Source of the DNA: an uncultured Christensenellaceae bacterium
GTDB lineage: Bacteria; Bacillota; Clostridia; Christensenellales; Borkfalkiaceae
Direction: 5' to 3'
Length of the DNA stretch: 63,122 bases
Assembly: GCA_910588685.1 (NCBI GenBank)
Contig: CAJUPX010000013.1
Location: 1-63,122 of the forward strand
In this document: one piece after another, positions 42,565 to 51,061 of the stretch
Layout: every line of letters starts with the position of its first letter
Numbering within the stretch: position 1 is the first letter of the stretch
Made by a program: the position numbers and the translations under genes
Notes under the pieces: model-generated
Seen by the model: the letters and a program-made list of their open reading frames with translations, nothing else
Told to the model about the DNA's origin: nothing
Database searches by the model: none

Positions 42565-45047
42565 TGGCAAAGAAGAACGATAAAAATTTTCAGACCTCTA
42601 TAGCCACGGGCAGCGTATACGTGCAGAGCATAGAAGAGGTAATGCCAGGCTCTATGCTGCCTTACGCCGAGTTTGTTATTTTAGACAGAGCCCTGCCCAG
42701 GGTTGAGGACGGCTTAAAGCCCGTTCAGAGGCGTATACTGTACACTATGTACGAGATGGGGTTAACCCCCGAAAAGCCGCACAAAAAATCTGCGAGAATT
42801 GTGGGCGACTGTATGGGTAAATACCACCCTCACGGCGACAGCTCGGTTTACGACGCTATGGTAAGAATGGCTCAGCCGTTCAATATGCGTATGACGCTCG
42901 TAAACGGACACGGCAATTTCGGCTCGGTAGACGGCGACCCCGCCGCGGCTATGAGGTATACCGAGGCAAGGCTCGAACCGCTTGCGCTTGAGCTTTTAAA
43001 AGACCTCGATATGGAAACCGTGCCCTTTTCGTTTAACTTCGACGATTCGCTGTTAGAGCCCGACCTGCTGCCGGGTCATTTCCCCAACCTTTTGGTAAAC
43101 GGCGCAAACGGCATAGCCGTCGGGCTTGCTACAAATATCCCCACGCATAACCTCGGCGAGGTTATAGACGGCTGCTGCGCGTATATAGACAAGCCTGCGA
43201 TGTCGCTCAACGAGATGATGAAGTATATCCCCGGTCCCGATTTTTCAACGGGCGGATACATCATTGCCAACGAGCTTAAACAAGCTTACGAAACGGGTAA
43301 AGGCAAAATTACAATGCGCGCCAAGTACAACGTTGAACAGGGCGAATACGGTAAAAAGCTTATTGTAATAACAGAGCTGCCCTATCAGACCAACAAGGCG
43401 GAGCTTTTGCGCAAAATAATGCTGCTCCGCGAGGACAAAAAGGAGCTTTTGTCGGGCATTGCGGAAATAGTGGACGAGTCCGACAGGTCGGGTATGCGCG
43501 CCGTTATAGCCGTTAAAAAGGACGGCGACGTGGACGCTATATTGAATTTTCTGTTTAAATACACCGATTTGCAGTGTACTTTCGGCATAAATATGGTTGC
43601 GATTGCAGGCGGCAAGCCCCGCCAGCTCGGACTTTTGGACATAATCAAATATTATACGCAGTATCAGCGTTCGGTGGTTTTAAGGCGCTGTAAATACGAG
43701 CTTAAAGAGGCGCTCGCCCGCTGTCATATTTTGGAGGGGCTTATCATAGGCGTCCATAACGTGGACGAAGTGGTTAAAATAATAAAGACCTCCGAGTCCA
43801 CGCCCGACGCAAGGCGCAGGCTTATGGAGCGTTTCGAGCTTTCGGAAAAACAGGCGCAGGCAATTCTCGATTTAAGGCTCGCCCGGCTTGCAAAGCTTGA
43901 GGTTACAAAGCTTGAAAAGGAGCTCGCCGACCTCAGAAAACGTATAGAGGAGCTCGAAAAGATAATAGCCGACAAAAACCTGCAATACGCTATTGTCAAA
44001 AAAGAAATGCGCGAGATAAAGGCAAAGTACAAATGTGAGCGCAAAACGCAGATTGTTGCTTCCGCCGAAGATATCAACGTCAGACGCCAGGACATCAAAA
44101 AAATAGTTGCGCGCTGGACGGTTTGCATTACCGCCGCGGGAACGCTTAAATTTTTAGAGCGCGACGAGTACGACGCGTATTACAAAAAGAAGTTATCGCC
44201 CGCCGCGAGTCCGTCGTCGCTGCCCGTACAGGTTCTGCATTGCGGACAGAACGCCGACGTGTTTATTTTTACAAATCTCGGCAACTGCGTAAAGCTTAAT
44301 CTTGAAGACGCCGAACCTGCGGATTACCGTTCGGTAGGGCTCAAAATCGAGGCTATAGCCGACGGCGCGGTTAAGGGCGAAAAGCCCGTAAAGGTATTCA
44401 CCGCCGCGGCCGGAGACGGCGGAGAGCTGTTGTTCTTTACTAAACAGGGCGCGGTAAAACGCACGGCGTGGAGCGAGTATTTTATAAACAAACGGCTGTT
44501 CCCCGCCATAAAGTTAAAGCCCGGCGACGAGGTTGTAAACGTTGAAGTATTTGACGGCGACGAGCTTTCCACAATGCTTATGGTTACAAAAAAAGCGCTT
44601 TGTCTTGTGGCGGCTAAAGACGACGTGCCCGCACAGGGCAGGGTTGCCGGCGGAGTTAAGGGTATGACCGTGGGCGGCGGCGACGAAATTATTTTTGCAA
44701 CGCAGCAGACGGGCGAGGGGGAAGTTATAGTCGCTACAACTTTCGGCACGTTCAAACGCGTTATATCCTCGCTTTTCGACCCGCACGGAAGAGGGTCGAA
44801 AGGGATGATGATTGCCGATATTAAGGGCAAGGGCGATATTTTATTTGCCGATTACGTAACAATTCCCTATAAGTTGGCGATAATGAAGTCGGATAAATCG
44901 GTAGTTGAAATAGACACCGAGGATATATTAATAGAAAACCGCGTGTCCAAAGGTAAACCGCTTGATGGAATAACGGACGCCGTACGCGTTGTGCCGTTAA
45001 AGCACCGTTCGGATTTTCCTGCCGAGGGCGTGCAATTGAAACTGTAA
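42564..45047 (+). CDS. Type IIA DNA topoisomerase, subunit A (GyrA/ParC family) lacking a GyrA box
   Basis: A 827-aa breakage-reunion subunit. The winged helix holds GKYHPHGDSSVYDAMVRMAQPF, with Ser and Asp at the quinolone-sensitive positions, and the active Tyr is Tyr132 (AAAMRYTEARL). The coiled-coil gate (about 430-490) and the C-terminal beta-pinwheel follow. At the place where gyrases carry QRRGGKG the sequence runs ITAAGTLKFLERDEY and then a Pro/Ala/Ser stretch, with no box; a later blade has GRVAGGVKGM. This favours a topoisomerase IV-like enzyme or an unusual gyrase. Its ATG overlaps the stop of the B gene (TGATG). Confidence 0.92.
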   Translation: MAKKNDKNFQTSIATGSVYVQSIEEVMPGSMLPYAEFVILDRALPRVEDGLKPVQRRILYTMYEMGLTPEKPHKKSARIVGDCMGKYHPHGDSSVYDAMVRMAQPFNMRMTLVNGHGNFGSVDGDPAAAMRYTEARLEPLALELLKDLDMETVPFSFNFDDSLLEPDLLPGHFPNLLVNGANGIAVGLATNIPTHNLGEVIDGCCAYIDKPAMSLNEMMKYIPGPDFSTGGYIIANELKQAYETGKGKITMRAKYNVEQGEYGKKLIVITELPYQTNKAELLRKIMLLREDKKELLSGIAEIVDESDRSGMRAVIAVKKDGDVDAILNFLFKYTDLQCTFGINMVAIAGGKPRQLGLLDIIKYYTQYQRSVVLRRCKYELKEALARCHILEGLIIGVHNVDEVVKIIKTSESTPDARRRLMERFELSEKQAQAILDLRLARLAKLEVTKLEKELADLRKRIEELEKIIADKNLQYAIVKKEMREIKAKYKCERKTQIVASAEDINVRRQDIKKIVARWTVCITAAGTLKFLERDEYDAYYKKKLSPAASPSSLPVQVLHCGQNADVFIFTNLGNCVKLNLEDAEPADYRSVGLKIEAIADGAVKGEKPVKVFTAAAGDGGELLFFTKQGAVKRTAWSEYFINKRLFPAIKLKPGDEVVNVEVFDGDELSTMLMVTKKALCLVAAKDDVPAQGRVAGGVKGMTVGGGDEIIFATQQTGEGEVIVATTFGTFKRVISSLFDPHGRGSKGMMIADIKGKGDILFADYVTIPYKLAIMKSDKSVVEIDTEDILIENRVSKGKPLDGITDAVRVVPLKHRSDFPAEGVQLKL

Positions 45048-45064
45048 AGGGAGATTAAAACTAT

Positions 45065-46027
45065 ATGGCTAAAAAACGGGTGGAAGAGTTAAAGGAACAA
45101 GCCGAAGAAATAAAACTCAAATTCAAGGGTATGGGCGCGGGCAAATTTATATTACTGTTGATTTTGACCGTAGGCACCGTTTGTTCGTTTGTGTTTTACG
45201 ATTATATTTTCGGTGCGAAAAGTCCTTTTATAAACGCCGACACAGGCAACGAGTTTTTTAACGTGCTGCTGTCGCTTGTTCCAAAGCTTGTGCAGAGTAT
45301 CCAGACGGTGACGGTTATACTGCTAATAACTTCGCTGATAATTTTTATAATCAGGCACACGGCGCATAAATCCCGGCGCGGATTTACCGTAAGCAGGCTA
45401 ATTTGCAACCTCATAAAATGGGTGGTTGCGGTACTGCTTGTAATTGCCGTGCTCGCCGTTTGGGGTATAGATACAACTGCGCTTATTACGGGCGCGGGGG
45501 TTATAACTCTCGTTGTCGGACTCGGTATGCAGAGCCTTATAGCGGACGTTGTTGCAGGGCTTTTTATAGTGTTTGAAAACGAGTTCAATATAGGCGATAT
45601 AATAACCGTTGACAGTTACCGCGGCGAAGTTATAGAAATGGGTATAAGAACAACTAAACTTAAAGCGTTAGGCAATATAAAAATATTCAACAACAGCGAT
45701 ATCCGCGCGGTTTTAAACCAGTCCGCAGACTTGTCGGTTGCCAAATCGCTTATAGACATAGATTACGGCGAATCGCTCTCGCGCGTGGAGGGCATAATCA
45801 AAGAAGAGCTGCCCAAAATTCAAATCGAGGGAGCAAAGAGCGAAATTTGCTACGATGGAGTTAATACCCTCGGCGACTCGGGCGTTGAACTGCAGTTTAC
45901 GGTTAAATGTCTTGAAGACGATATTTACAGCGTTCAACGCGCGTTAAACAAGGCGCTTTACAATATGTTCAACGCGCACAATATAGAAGTGCCTTTCAAT
46001 CAGTTGGTCGTACACGTAAACAATTAA
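45065..46027 (+). CDS. Small-conductance mechanosensitive channel (MscS family)
   Basis: A 320-aa MscS channel that releases solutes upon osmotic downshock. Three helices end in the pore helix (ALITGAGVITLVVGLGMQ, then SLIADVVAGLFIVFENEFNIGDIITV, the family signature), followed by the cytoplasmic beta and alpha/beta domains. An extra N-terminal amphipathic Lys/Glu-rich stretch (1-25) precedes the first helix. It is 17 nt after the topoisomerase A gene with GGGAG upstream, so it probably shares the transcript. Confidence 0.93.
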   Translation: MAKKRVEELKEQAEEIKLKFKGMGAGKFILLLILTVGTVCSFVFYDYIFGAKSPFINADTGNEFFNVLLSLVPKLVQSIQTVTVILLITSLIIFIIRHTAHKSRRGFTVSRLICNLIKWVVAVLLVIAVLAVWGIDTTALITGAGVITLVVGLGMQSLIADVVAGLFIVFENEFNIGDIITVDSYRGEVIEMGIRTTKLKALGNIKIFNNSDIRAVLNQSADLSVAKSLIDIDYGESLSRVEGIIKEELPKIQIEGAKSEICYDGVNTLGDSGVELQFTVKCLEDDIYSVQRALNKALYNMFNAHNIEVPFNQLVVHVNN

Positions 46028-46047
46028 TAATCACAATATATAATCCC

Positions 46048-46074
46048 GGAGGTGTTTTTATGCATCCGGGTTAA
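46048..46074 (+). other. Four-codon minigene with a strong ribosome site
   Basis: GGAGGTG (46048-46054) stands 5 nt before an ATG that opens the reading frame Met-His-Pro-Gly-stop (46060-46074). CCCGG at the ribosome site can pair with CCGGG just inside the frame, so a small hairpin would cover both. It lies in the 162-nt gap between mscS and the next gene. It could be chance. Confidence 0.35.
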
Positions 46075-46189
46075 CATATTTCACTAAAATTTAATAAACT
46101 ATCACCAATCGGTAATTAAATTTTAACTAATTGTTAACAACTCAGATGTAAACTGTAATACAAACAAGAAATTATGCAGGGGTGATAAA

Positions 46190-46891
46190 ATGACTGATAA
46201 CGAAAAGTTGGAATCGGACGGCGAAAACGAAGTTACCGTAATGCAGACTAACGCGGTAAATGTACGCAAAAAACCGTTTAGTATAATGGGAGTCGAGTTC
46301 GTTTATATATTTTTATTCGGCATAGGCTGTGCTTTCTTAGGCTGGGCGGCGGAAAATACCGCTCGGCTTGTAACGCAGGGGATAGTAGACAGCAGGTTTC
46401 ATATTCTGCCGTTGCTGCCGCCGTACGCGCTTATACCTTTTGCCTTTCAGATACTTCTCGGCGACCCAGACGACGTAGCGGTTTTCGGGCGCAGGCTTTT
46501 TAAAAAGAAAACGCTTTCAAGCAAAATTTTGTCGAATATCGTTTGTTTTCTGCTTATTTGTGCTGCGGTATTTTTCGGCGAGCTTGTCACCGGCAATCTT
46601 TGGGAAAAGATTTTCGGCGTTCAGCTTTGGAATTACAGCAATATTCCCCTGCACGTAACGCAGTATACCGGGCTTATACCCGCGGTCGGTTACGGAACGG
46701 GTGCGTTCTTGATTTTCAGGCTGATTTACAGACCGGTTATAAAGCTTATGCAAAGCAAATTAAATTACGGTATTGCCAAGGCAATTTGTCTGTCGCTCGG
46801 CACGTTGATGCTTCTCGACGCGTTCTGTTTAGTGCTGAGCGTCGGGTTAACCGGCGAATCTCCCGTTTACTGGGCGGTAAAACTGTGGTAA
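46190..46891 (+). CDS. CmpB-type (putative ABC transporter type IV) membrane protein
   Basis: A 233-aa membrane protein of the PF06541/DUF1113 type. It has a soluble N-terminus of about 35 residues, then six or seven helices with the family landmarks GWAAENTARL, RFHILPLLPPYALIPF, LWNYSNIPLHVTQYTGLIP and VGYGTGAFLI. The name 'putative ABC transporter' is historical; no transport has been shown, and no ATPase is nearby. Good ribosome site AGGGGTGAT. Ends at a terminator. Confidence 0.82.
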   Translation: MTDNEKLESDGENEVTVMQTNAVNVRKKPFSIMGVEFVYIFLFGIGCAFLGWAAENTARLVTQGIVDSRFHILPLLPPYALIPFAFQILLGDPDDVAVFGRRLFKKKTLSSKILSNIVCFLLICAAVFFGELVTGNLWEKIFGVQLWNYSNIPLHVTQYTGLIPAVGYGTGAFLIFRLIYRPVIKLMQSKLNYGIAKAICLSLGTLMLLDAFCLVLSVGLTGESPVYWAVKLW

Positions 46892-46939
46892 AAAAATCCT
46901 TCACAAAAGCGTATGTTACAGGCATTTTTTGCGGACAAA

Positions 46940-46986
46940 AAATAGCGCACAGCTTCATTTATGAAGTACAGTGCGCTATAATTTTT
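46940..46986. terminator. Bidirectional terminator
   Basis: ATAGCGCAC and GTGCGCTAT form the outer stem, CTTCA-TTTA-TGAAG the inner one. T-rich flanks lie on both strands, between converging genes. Confidence 0.85.
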
Positions 46987-47010
46987 TGAGTTTAGACGAA
47001 AAATTAAAAT

Positions 47011-47520
47011 TTACTTTTTCATTACTTTTTCAAAACGGAAGAAATAATCTCCGCCTATCATATCATCTGGAATACTTGTGTCCTTATGATACGGATTAAA
47101 AAATTCCACAGCGTGAAATCCTAAACGGTTGATATAAAAATGCACGTTTCTCTTTTCAAAATACGGCGTACACGTTTCCCATATTATTGTATCCGGATAT
47201 AATTTTTCAATTTCGTTCCATATCATTTTACCTATGCCTTTGCTTTGTATCCCGTTTTTCACATATAAAAAATCCAGGTGATTATGTTGCGTGAGTTTGT
47301 TGATAACTACGATAGCTCCGCCTACAATTTTTCCGTCAATCACCGCTTTATAAGCGTTCCCGCCTTTTGCGGATAGAGATTTTTCAATGTCCTTTTCGGG
47401 CAGTATTTCAACGTTTAAATCGTTAAATTCCTGCATTGCGCCTTTTTGAAACGCCTCCTGCATATCTTTTTTGAACGTAGCAATATCTTCTTTTTCTATT
47501 GGCATAAGAATAAAATCCAT
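47011..47520 (-). CDS. GNAT family N-acetyltransferase
   Basis: A 169-aa acetyltransferase. The acetyl-CoA motif region is LDFLYVKNGIQSKGIGKMIWNEIEKLYP (the Q/RxxGxG/A motif reads QSKGIG), and the closing strand is HFYINRLGFHAVEFFNP. It transfers an acetyl group to an unknown amine. Ribosome site AAAGGAG. Monocistronic. Base composition is noticeably AT-rich against its neighbours, which could indicate recent acquisition. Confidence 0.88.
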   Translation of the reverse strand: MDFILMPIEKEDIATFKKDMQEAFQKGAMQEFNDLNVEILPEKDIEKSLSAKGGNAYKAVIDGKIVGGAIVVINKLTQHNHLDFLYVKNGIQSKGIGKMIWNEIEKLYPDTIIWETCTPYFEKRNVHFYINRLGFHAVEFFNPYHKDTSIPDDMIGGDYFFRFEKVMKK

Positions 47521-47643
47521 ATTGTATTTTCTCCTTTAAATTCTTGATTACTATAAAAATCATATCAAAAAAGCAAGATAAGCGTTGATTATGCTTCCTT
47601 GCTTTTTTTGTTTAAGAAATTCCATTAAATGCGGGAAATTTTT

Positions 47644-49059
47644 TTAATCTTTTTTGGGTTTTGCCGTTTTTGCGGGTTCGTCAATCTTTTTGGGCGCAAC
47701 CACGTCCGGCAGTTTGAGCCCCGCCATATCGTAAACGTCGTTGAGAGGGGGAAGAGATTTAAGCATTCCCGAAAGGAAGTTTGCCGTAGTAGTTTTGCCG
47801 TCCGCGCTCTGTCCGTTGTCCCAAACTGTGATTTTGTCGATTTTAAGATTCTTTATAGCCTCAACCTGGGTGGAAACCAGCTCCTCGAGCTTGTCGGCAA
47901 TCATAAGCCGTACAGCCTCGTCTGCGGTGCCGGCTGCTTTAACGAGCTTATCCATACCTTCGGCTTGCTTTGAAAGCGTTTCGTATACGCCGCGTGCTTC
48001 GGCTTCCATTTTGGCAAATATTGCGTCCGCTTCACCTTTTGCGCGGCGTCTTACGTTTTCGGCTTCCGCGTCGGCTTCAATCTCTATTTTGCGCTTTTCT
48101 ATTTCGGAAGCGACAATTATATCGGCTTCTTTCGTAGCTTTTTCGCGGGTAGCACGCGCTATTTCCGCCTGTTTTTCAGCCGCATAGCTCTCTTCTTTAG
48201 CCTTTGCCGCCTGAACGTTTTCAGCGGTTACGGCAAGCTTCATAGCCTCGGCTTCGCTCTGGCGTAAGAGAGCCTTGGACTTTGCTATTTCGGCTTTGGC
48301 TTTGTTTTCGCCCTCGATTGCGCGGCTTTCCGCTTCGGCAACGTTTATACGCTGCTGCATCTGCGCGTTCGCTTCGCCTATAGCGCCTTTTTTATTCTCT
48401 TCCGCAACTGAAATTTTAGCGTCGTTTATAGCTTTTGCCGCTGCTTCCTTACCGAGCGCTACTATGTATCCGCTCTCGTCGGAAATGTCCGTCATATTAA
48501 CGTTGATAAGCTTTAAGCCGAGCTTTTTGAGTTCGCCCTCAACGTTGCGAGAAATCGCTTCGAGGAATTTGTCGCGGTCGGTATTGATTTCCTCTATGTC
48601 CATAGTTGCGATAACAAGACGCAACTGACCGAAGATAACGTCCTTTGCAAGCTCGGATATCTGTTTTAACTGCAAGCCTAAAAGTCTTTCCGCTGCGTTC
48701 TGCATAATGGCGGGGTCGGTGGAAACGCCTACCGTGAATATGGAGGGTACGTCGATACGGATATTCTGTTTGGACAGCGCGTTTTTAAGGTCCACCGATA
48801 TGGAAAGAGGGGTTAAATCAAGGAATGTATACGACTGGATAAACGGCCATATAAACGCCGCGCCGCCGTGTATACATTTCGCGCTGCGGTAAGTTCCGTC
48901 GCGGTTGGGCGAAATTTTACCGTAAATAACCATAATTTTGTCCGAAGGACATTTTTTGTAACGCACGAGCACGAGCATTAAAAGCATAAACAGCACGAGC
49001 ACTACAACTACAACCAGAATAATGGCGATGGGTGCGGAATCCGCAAGTAAATTTTTCAT
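47644..49059 (-). CDS. floT: Flotillin-like SPFH protein (YuaG/FloT type)
   Basis: A 471-aa membrane-scaffold protein. One N-terminal membrane helix (about 8-30, IAIILVVVVVLVLFMLLML), the SPFH domain (about 40-210) and a long Ala/Glu/Lys-rich coiled coil (about 215-390, with EA repeats) that drives oligomerisation, then a C-terminal tail ending in a Lys/Pro-rich segment. Flotillins organise membrane microdomains. The gene follows an NfeD-type gene, the YuaF-YuaG pairing known from Bacillus. Ribosome site AAAGGAG. The 94-nt gap to the NfeD gene holds two inverted repeats. Confidence 0.92.
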   Translation of the reverse strand: MKNLLADSAPIAIILVVVVVLVLFMLLMLVLVRYKKCPSDKIMVIYGKISPNRDGTYRSAKCIHGGAAFIWPFIQSYTFLDLTPLSISVDLKNALSKQNIRIDVPSIFTVGVSTDPAIMQNAAERLLGLQLKQISELAKDVIFGQLRLVIATMDIEEINTDRDKFLEAISRNVEGELKKLGLKLINVNMTDISDESGYIVALGKEAAAKAINDAKISVAEENKKGAIGEANAQMQQRINVAEAESRAIEGENKAKAEIAKSKALLRQSEAEAMKLAVTAENVQAAKAKEESYAAEKQAEIARATREKATKEADIIVASEIEKRKIEIEADAEAENVRRRAKGEADAIFAKMEAEARGVYETLSKQAEGMDKLVKAAGTADEAVRLMIADKLEELVSTQVEAIKNLKIDKITVWDNGQSADGKTTTANFLSGMLKSLPPLNDVYDMAGLKLPDVVAPKKIDEPAKTAKPKKD

Positions 49060-49081
49060 TTCTGCTCCTTTAAATTTGTTT

Positions 49082-49142
49082 ACGGAAATTACCGCCGTTT
49101 TGCGCGGTAAAATTTCCGTTTTGAGAGGCTGAGCCTCTTTTT
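49082..49142. repeat. Two inverted repeats between the NfeD and flotillin genes
   Basis: ACGGAAATTACCGC (49082-49095) is answered by GCGGTAAAATTTCCGT about 10 nt later, and next to it stands GAGAGGC-TGA-GCCTCTT (49123-49139). The second palindrome and its flanks resemble the hairpin at 22211-22227. Confidence 0.6.
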
Positions 49143-49153
49143 AGCGATTTGTT

Positions 49154-49753
49154 TTAAACTTCGGGCGGGGTGGAAGAAGTTGTTTCTGCGCGTTTTACAA
49201 TAACGCACTCGTTAACGCATTCGCATATTACAACCGCTTCGTCTGTTGAAATGCGTTCTCCGTCCGTCATTGCGTCAAGTTCCAAAAATCTGCCCTGCGC
49301 GTTGAGCGTAATTTTGCCGCGTCCCGAGCGTTGTTCGGGTACGGACACGTAAACGGTTGCGCGCTCGCCCACGAGCTTTTCTGTCTGAATTGCACCGTTG
49401 CACTGCAATTTAAGCATTGCGCGTATGGCAATAACAACCACAGCCCAAGCAGCCGCGCCCGCAACAAGCGCAACGAATATTGAAATCCATTTGAAGTTGT
49501 CGGCAAGAAGAGAGCTTGTTAAAAGTCCCGCCCAGCTGCCTACGGCAAAGAACGCGGTAAGACTTTTAACTGTAAATATCGATACGCCCGAGTCGGTGTC
49601 TATATCTATTTCGCCGTCGCCGTCAATGTCTATATCTCCGCCGAATGCGGTAAAACACATAAGTATAATCTGTAACACCAGCAATACCGACGCGACCACG
49701 CCTAACCAGAAATAAACTTGCTCCAGGGCGGTAAAAGATTTAAGCCAATCCAT
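49154..49753 (-). CDS. NfeD-like membrane protein (YuaF type)
   Basis: A 199-aa partner of flotillin. Three membrane helices (about 15-40, 62-80, 92-112), an acidic loop between the first two (DIDIDGDGEIDIDTDSG), and a C-terminal OB fold (about 125-190; LVGERATVYVSVPEQRSGRGKI) as in NfeDb/YuaF. It has no ClpP-like protease domain. It has its own promoter and ribosome site GGAG. The loop is rich in Asp spaced like a calcium site, which may be worth noting. Confidence 0.87.
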   Translation of the reverse strand: MDWLKSFTALEQVYFWLGVVASVLLVLQIILMCFTAFGGDIDIDGDGEIDIDTDSGVSIFTVKSLTAFFAVGSWAGLLTSSLLADNFKWISIFVALVAGAAAWAVVVIAIRAMLKLQCNGAIQTEKLVGERATVYVSVPEQRSGRGKITLNAQGRFLELDAMTDGERISTDEAVVICECVNECVIVKRAETTSSTPPEV

Positions 49754-49787
49754 ATTTTACTCCGCAAAAAATTTTTAATCTGAATAT

Positions 49788-49816
49788 ATTATATCATCAT
49801 ATGCGCATACAGTCAA
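49788..49816 (-). promoter_or_regulatory. SigA-type promoter for the NfeD-flotillin operon
   Basis: TTGACT (49816-49811), a 17-nt spacer and TATAAT (49793-49788). Confidence 0.85.
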
Positions 49817-49912
49817 CGGCAAAATAATAGAAATTTTTACCCGAAAGTTGTAAAATTTACTTAAAAATCCGCGCCGTGAAAGTTCCGCGTAATTTGTTGA
49901 TAACGAAAAAAC

Positions 49913-49940
49913 TTGACAAATACGCCAAAATTAATATAAT
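49913..49940 (+). promoter_or_regulatory. SigA-type promoter for the YitT gene
   Basis: TTGACA (49913-49918), a 16-nt spacer and TATAAT (49935-49940), both hexamers perfect. Confidence 0.88.
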
Positions 49941-49986
49941 ATATGGAAGAGTATTTAAAAGGGTTAAGCTTTTGAAGGAGGCGCTA

Positions 49987-50877
49987 ATGGAAAAATCTAA
50001 AATTTCAAAAGTGCTTGTTAAATATTCTTTAATTACGCTCGGCTGCATTGTATATTCCTTCGGCGTGGCTGTGTTTCTTGACGCTAACAGTATCGCCGCG
50101 GGAGGAGTTACCGGTATTTCCATACTCATAAGCTTTTTATCCGGCTGGGATACCGGTTTTCTTATTATACTCATCAATATACCGCTTTTAATACTCGGCG
50201 CAGTGTTTTTCGGTAAAAAGTTTATAATATCCACGCTGTATTCAACGTTGATATCTTCGCTTATGATCGAGGGCTGGGAGTGGGTGTTTGAAAGTTTTTA
50301 CCGTCTCCCCGTCACCGACAACCGGCTTATCGCTTCGGTAGTGGGCGGCGCGCTTTTCGGCTCGGGTATAGGCATTATATTCAGAATGGGCAGTTCAACC
50401 GGCGGTACGGACATAATAGTAAAAATTCTGCGGCGTAAATTCAGGTATCTTAAAACGGGTATAATATCTATGTTTATAGATATTACCATCGTAAGTATTT
50501 CCGCATTTGTGTATTCCGATTTCGAGCTGACCTGCTATACTTTTTTATCGCTCGTCGTGGTTGCGTTTACTTTCGACTTTATGCTGTACGGCGGCAATTC
50601 CGCAAAGCTGCTTTATATCGTTACAGATAAAGATCACTCCGATCAAATCTGCGGGCGTATTCTTACCGAGCTCGATACGGGCGCGACCGTGCTTAACGGC
50701 AAGGGCGCATACACCGGCAATGACAAAGTAATTCTGATGTGCGTAATAAAAAATATAAACTATCCGCGCCTGCGCGACGTTATACGCGAGGTTGACGCGA
50801 GCGCGTTCACAATTGTTACCTCCGCAAAAGAAATTTACGGAGAGGGCTATCAGGGACATACCGACGACGAAATATAA
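49987..50877 (+). CDS. YitT family membrane protein
   Basis: A 297-aa protein with five or six membrane helices (DUF161: FLDANSIAAGGVTGISILISF, GSGIGIIFRMGSSTGGTDI) and a cytoplasmic DUF2179 domain at the C-terminus (VTDKDHSDQICGRILTELDTGATVLNGKGAYTG). The family is widespread in Firmicutes but has no proven function. I start at 49987, where GAAGGAGG precedes the ATG; the frame is open 37 codons further upstream through the promoter, which cannot be coding. Confidence 0.92.
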   Translation: MEKSKISKVLVKYSLITLGCIVYSFGVAVFLDANSIAAGGVTGISILISFLSGWDTGFLIILINIPLLILGAVFFGKKFIISTLYSTLISSLMIEGWEWVFESFYRLPVTDNRLIASVVGGALFGSGIGIIFRMGSSTGGTDIIVKILRRKFRYLKTGIISMFIDITIVSISAFVYSDFELTCYTFLSLVVVAFTFDFMLYGGNSAKLLYIVTDKDHSDQICGRILTELDTGATVLNGKGAYTGNDKVILMCVIKNINYPRLRDVIREVDASAFTIVTSAKEIYGEGYQGHTDDEI

Positions 50878-50898
50878 TAAAGTTTACATAGAGACGCT

Positions 50899-50973
50899 GT
50901 GGAAAAATTTTCGGAAAGATTAAAAGCATTAAGACAGGATACTATCAATTACTTAATGGGTTTAGAAGATTAA
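50899..50973 (+). pseudogene. Possible 24-codon remnant of an XRE-type regulator
   Basis: A GTG-started frame reads VEKFSERLKALRQDTINYLMGLED and then stops. The first 13 residues look like the beginning of many Xre/HTH_3 regulators (FSERLKxLRxxx), but the helix-turn-helix itself is missing. No good ribosome site. It may be a deletion remnant or chance. Confidence 0.3.
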
Positions 50974-51012
50974 TAATTTAAAAGAATTAAATTACGCTTT
51001 GCGTATATGTAA

Positions 51013-51040
51013 AATCCCCCGGACTTTTGTCCGGGGGATT
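51013..51040. terminator. Bidirectional terminator
   Basis: AATCCCCCGGAC-TTTT-GTCCGGGGGATT, a 12-bp perfect stem. On the minus strand it is followed by TTTTACAT, so it serves mainly the mutase gene. Confidence 0.88.
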
Positions 51041-51061
51041 AGTATTTGCGGATGATTTATT

